14,441 bases of DNA. Origin: an uncultured Christensenella sp. Lineage in GTDB: Bacteria > Bacillota > Clostridia > Christensenellales > Borkfalkiaceae. Both the position numbers and the translations under genes were made by a program. The notes under the pieces are model-generated. The model made no database searches, was not told the DNA's origin, and saw nothing but the letters and a program-made list of their open reading frames with translations. The stretch is taken from assembly GCA_910577875.1 (NCBI GenBank), contig CAJTNY010000030.1, positions 1-14,441 of the forward strand, in the 5' to 3' direction. Positions 13,554-14,441 of the stretch are shown piece after piece. Within the stretch, counting starts at the first letter, position 1. The number at the start of each line of letters is the position of its first letter.

Positions 13554-14441
13554 TAACAGGGGTATACGAACACCCAGATTGAGAAACCGAGTTTTCGGTT
13601 TCTTTTTCTTTTACGCTATTTTCGTCCGCGCTCTCGTTTTCGCCGCCGTTCCCGTCTGGGTAATCGGGAAAAATCAAGTTCAAAAGCAGTTCGTTTTTCT
13701 GACCGCCTTTCAGATTAAACAGCACTTTCATTTTATCGTCATACAATACCACCCGATAAATAAACGTGTCAATCAAAGCCTTGCGGTTTTTCGTTTTGGT
13801 GTAGTCAAGCGTGCGGAAATGCTCTAACCACTTGCGAATATCGTCATATGTATAATTGATTTGCAACGCCTTTTCGCTTTCGATTGTTGCGTTCAGCTCG
13901 GCGTTTTCGCGCTCTAACTTTTCGATTTGCGCTAAAAGCGTGTCGGCAATCTTGCCGCGCATAAGGGCTTGCATTAGGTTGTTTATCGCGCTTTGATTGT
14001 CCGCTATAACGCCCTCAATGCGTTTTATTTCGCTGTCGTTGCGCTCGGCTTGTATGAGTAAATAAGTTTCGGCGGCGACCATATCTATAAATTCGTCCGT
14101 CAAAACGCCGTCCTTGCCGACAATGGCGTTTATGACTTCGTCCTCGATAAACTGTTTTCTCACGGAATGCTTGTCGCAATTTGCTTTGGGGTTGCCGTTG
14201 CACTTGTAGTAGTGATGTACCGTCATATTTTTGCTTGTGCCGCTGATACCCGTCATTTTGTTGCCGCACTTGCCGCATATCAATTTTTCCGATAACAAAT
14301 ATTCTTCAAGGGCTTTTCCTCTTGACGGGGCTTGCGCGTATTTCTCTAACACTCTCTGCACTTCCTCGAAAAGCGCGTCGTCGATAATGCGCGGCATACC
14401 GCCGTCAATCTCGTTGCCTTGAAAAATGTACTTGCCTAAAT
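13516..14441 (-). CDS. Large serine recombinase (site-specific integrase), C-terminal part
   Basis: Cut by the window edge: the frame is open to 14441, so 307 C-terminal residues are visible and the catalytic resolvase domain lies outside. An internal ATG at 14397 is not the start. The visible part opens with YIFQGNEIDGG then MPRIIDDALFEEV, typical of the recombinase domain. Numbered from that Met, a zinc ribbon follows with Cys41, Cys44, Cys66 and Cys74, then a long coiled coil at about 120-178, a helical and strand region (YDDIRKWLEHF, RVVLYDDKMKV), and a polar tail. This is the plan of phage- and ICE-type large serine integrases. The last 11 codons and the stop lie antisense in tRNA-Lys(CUU). 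It would insert and, with a directionality factor, excise an element extending to the right. It could also be a decayed remnant, but no frameshift is visible here. Confidence 0.9.
   Translation of the reverse strand, partial: LGKYIFQGNEIDGGMPRIIDDALFEEVQRVLEKYAQAPSRGKALEEYLLSEKLICGKCGNKMTGISGTSKNMTVHHYYKCNGNPKANCDKHSVRKQFIEDEVINAIVGKDGVLTDEFIDMVAAETYLLIQAERNDSEIKRIEGVIADNQSAINNLMQALMRGKIADTLLAQIEKLERENAELNATIESEKALQINYTYDDIRKWLEHFRTLDYTKTKNRKALIDTFIYRVVLYDDKMKVLFNLKGGQKNELLLNLIFPDYPDGNGGENESADENSVKEKETENSVSQSGCSYTPVMVHLQGLEPWAH
13582..13612 (+). terminator. Intrinsic terminator of the tRNA transcript, inside the recombinase gene
   Basis: A perfect 9-bp stem (13582-13590 with 13595-13603) with loop GTTT is followed by TTTTCTTTT. 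It lies 29 bases after the tRNA CCA and on the opposite strand it encodes recombinase residues about 263-272 (KEKETENSVS). It should end the tRNA-Lys transcript within the element and limit antisense reading into the recombinase gene. Confidence 0.8.

Noticed and set aside
1..14441. CRISPR array, insertion sequence or a novel defence system
   Set aside because: No spaced repeat series, transposase or defence-type gene cluster is present; cargo of the mobile element, if any, lies beyond the right edge.

Overview
The window reads as ordinary chromosome of an uncultured member of the Clostridia (Bacillota), possibly a gut lineage near Christensenellales or Oscillospirales. The grounds are strong GGAGG-type Shine-Dalgarno sites, consensus sigma-A promoters with 17-bp spacers, CCA-encoding tRNA genes, and families typical of that class (PhoP/PhoR, Na/Pi symporter with PhoU tail, KtrAB, one-chain Fe-S serine dehydratase). 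The taxon is an inference. The last ~0.9 kb belongs to an integrated mobile element.

Layout. 1-240: no convincing gene; two related TTCA-loop hairpins and a strong intrinsic terminator. 312-4155: a phosphate operon on + (phoP, phoR, nptA), preceded by TTACA boxes at 11-bp phase that resemble a PhoP-binding array, and closed by a bidirectional terminator. 4166-6403: potassium uptake operon on - (ktrB then ktrA) from a perfect consensus promoter with a ~135-nt leader. 6501-9595: glmM-glmS on +, overlapping by 13 bp; glmM appears to start at an ACG codon behind a perfect Shine-Dalgarno site. 9606-11853: galE plus an iron-dependent alcohol dehydrogenase, with a consensus promoter before galE and a shared terminator after. 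11900-13173: sdaA on - with its own promoter. 13269-13553: promoter and tandem tRNA-Lys genes (UUU, then CUU). 13516-14441: C-terminal part of a large serine recombinase on -, running off the window; its last codons and stop lie inside the second tRNA gene.

How it works together. The phosphate operon looks like a self-contained sensing and uptake unit: PhoR senses, PhoP binds the boxes in front of its own gene, and the transporter is made on the same message. GlmS and GlmM make glucosamine-1-phosphate for peptidoglycan, and GalE supplies UDP-galactose. KtrAB imports K+; SdaA degrades serine to pyruvate; the alcohol dehydrogenase would consume aldehyde and NADPH. The recombinase marks the edge of an integrative element that used tRNA-Lys(CUU) as its attachment site.

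Most notable observations: the ACG start of glmM, the phased Pho-box array, and the recombinase end shared with tRNA-Lys together with a tRNA terminator embedded in recombinase coding sequence. No CRISPR array, insertion sequence or recognisable new multi-gene system was found.
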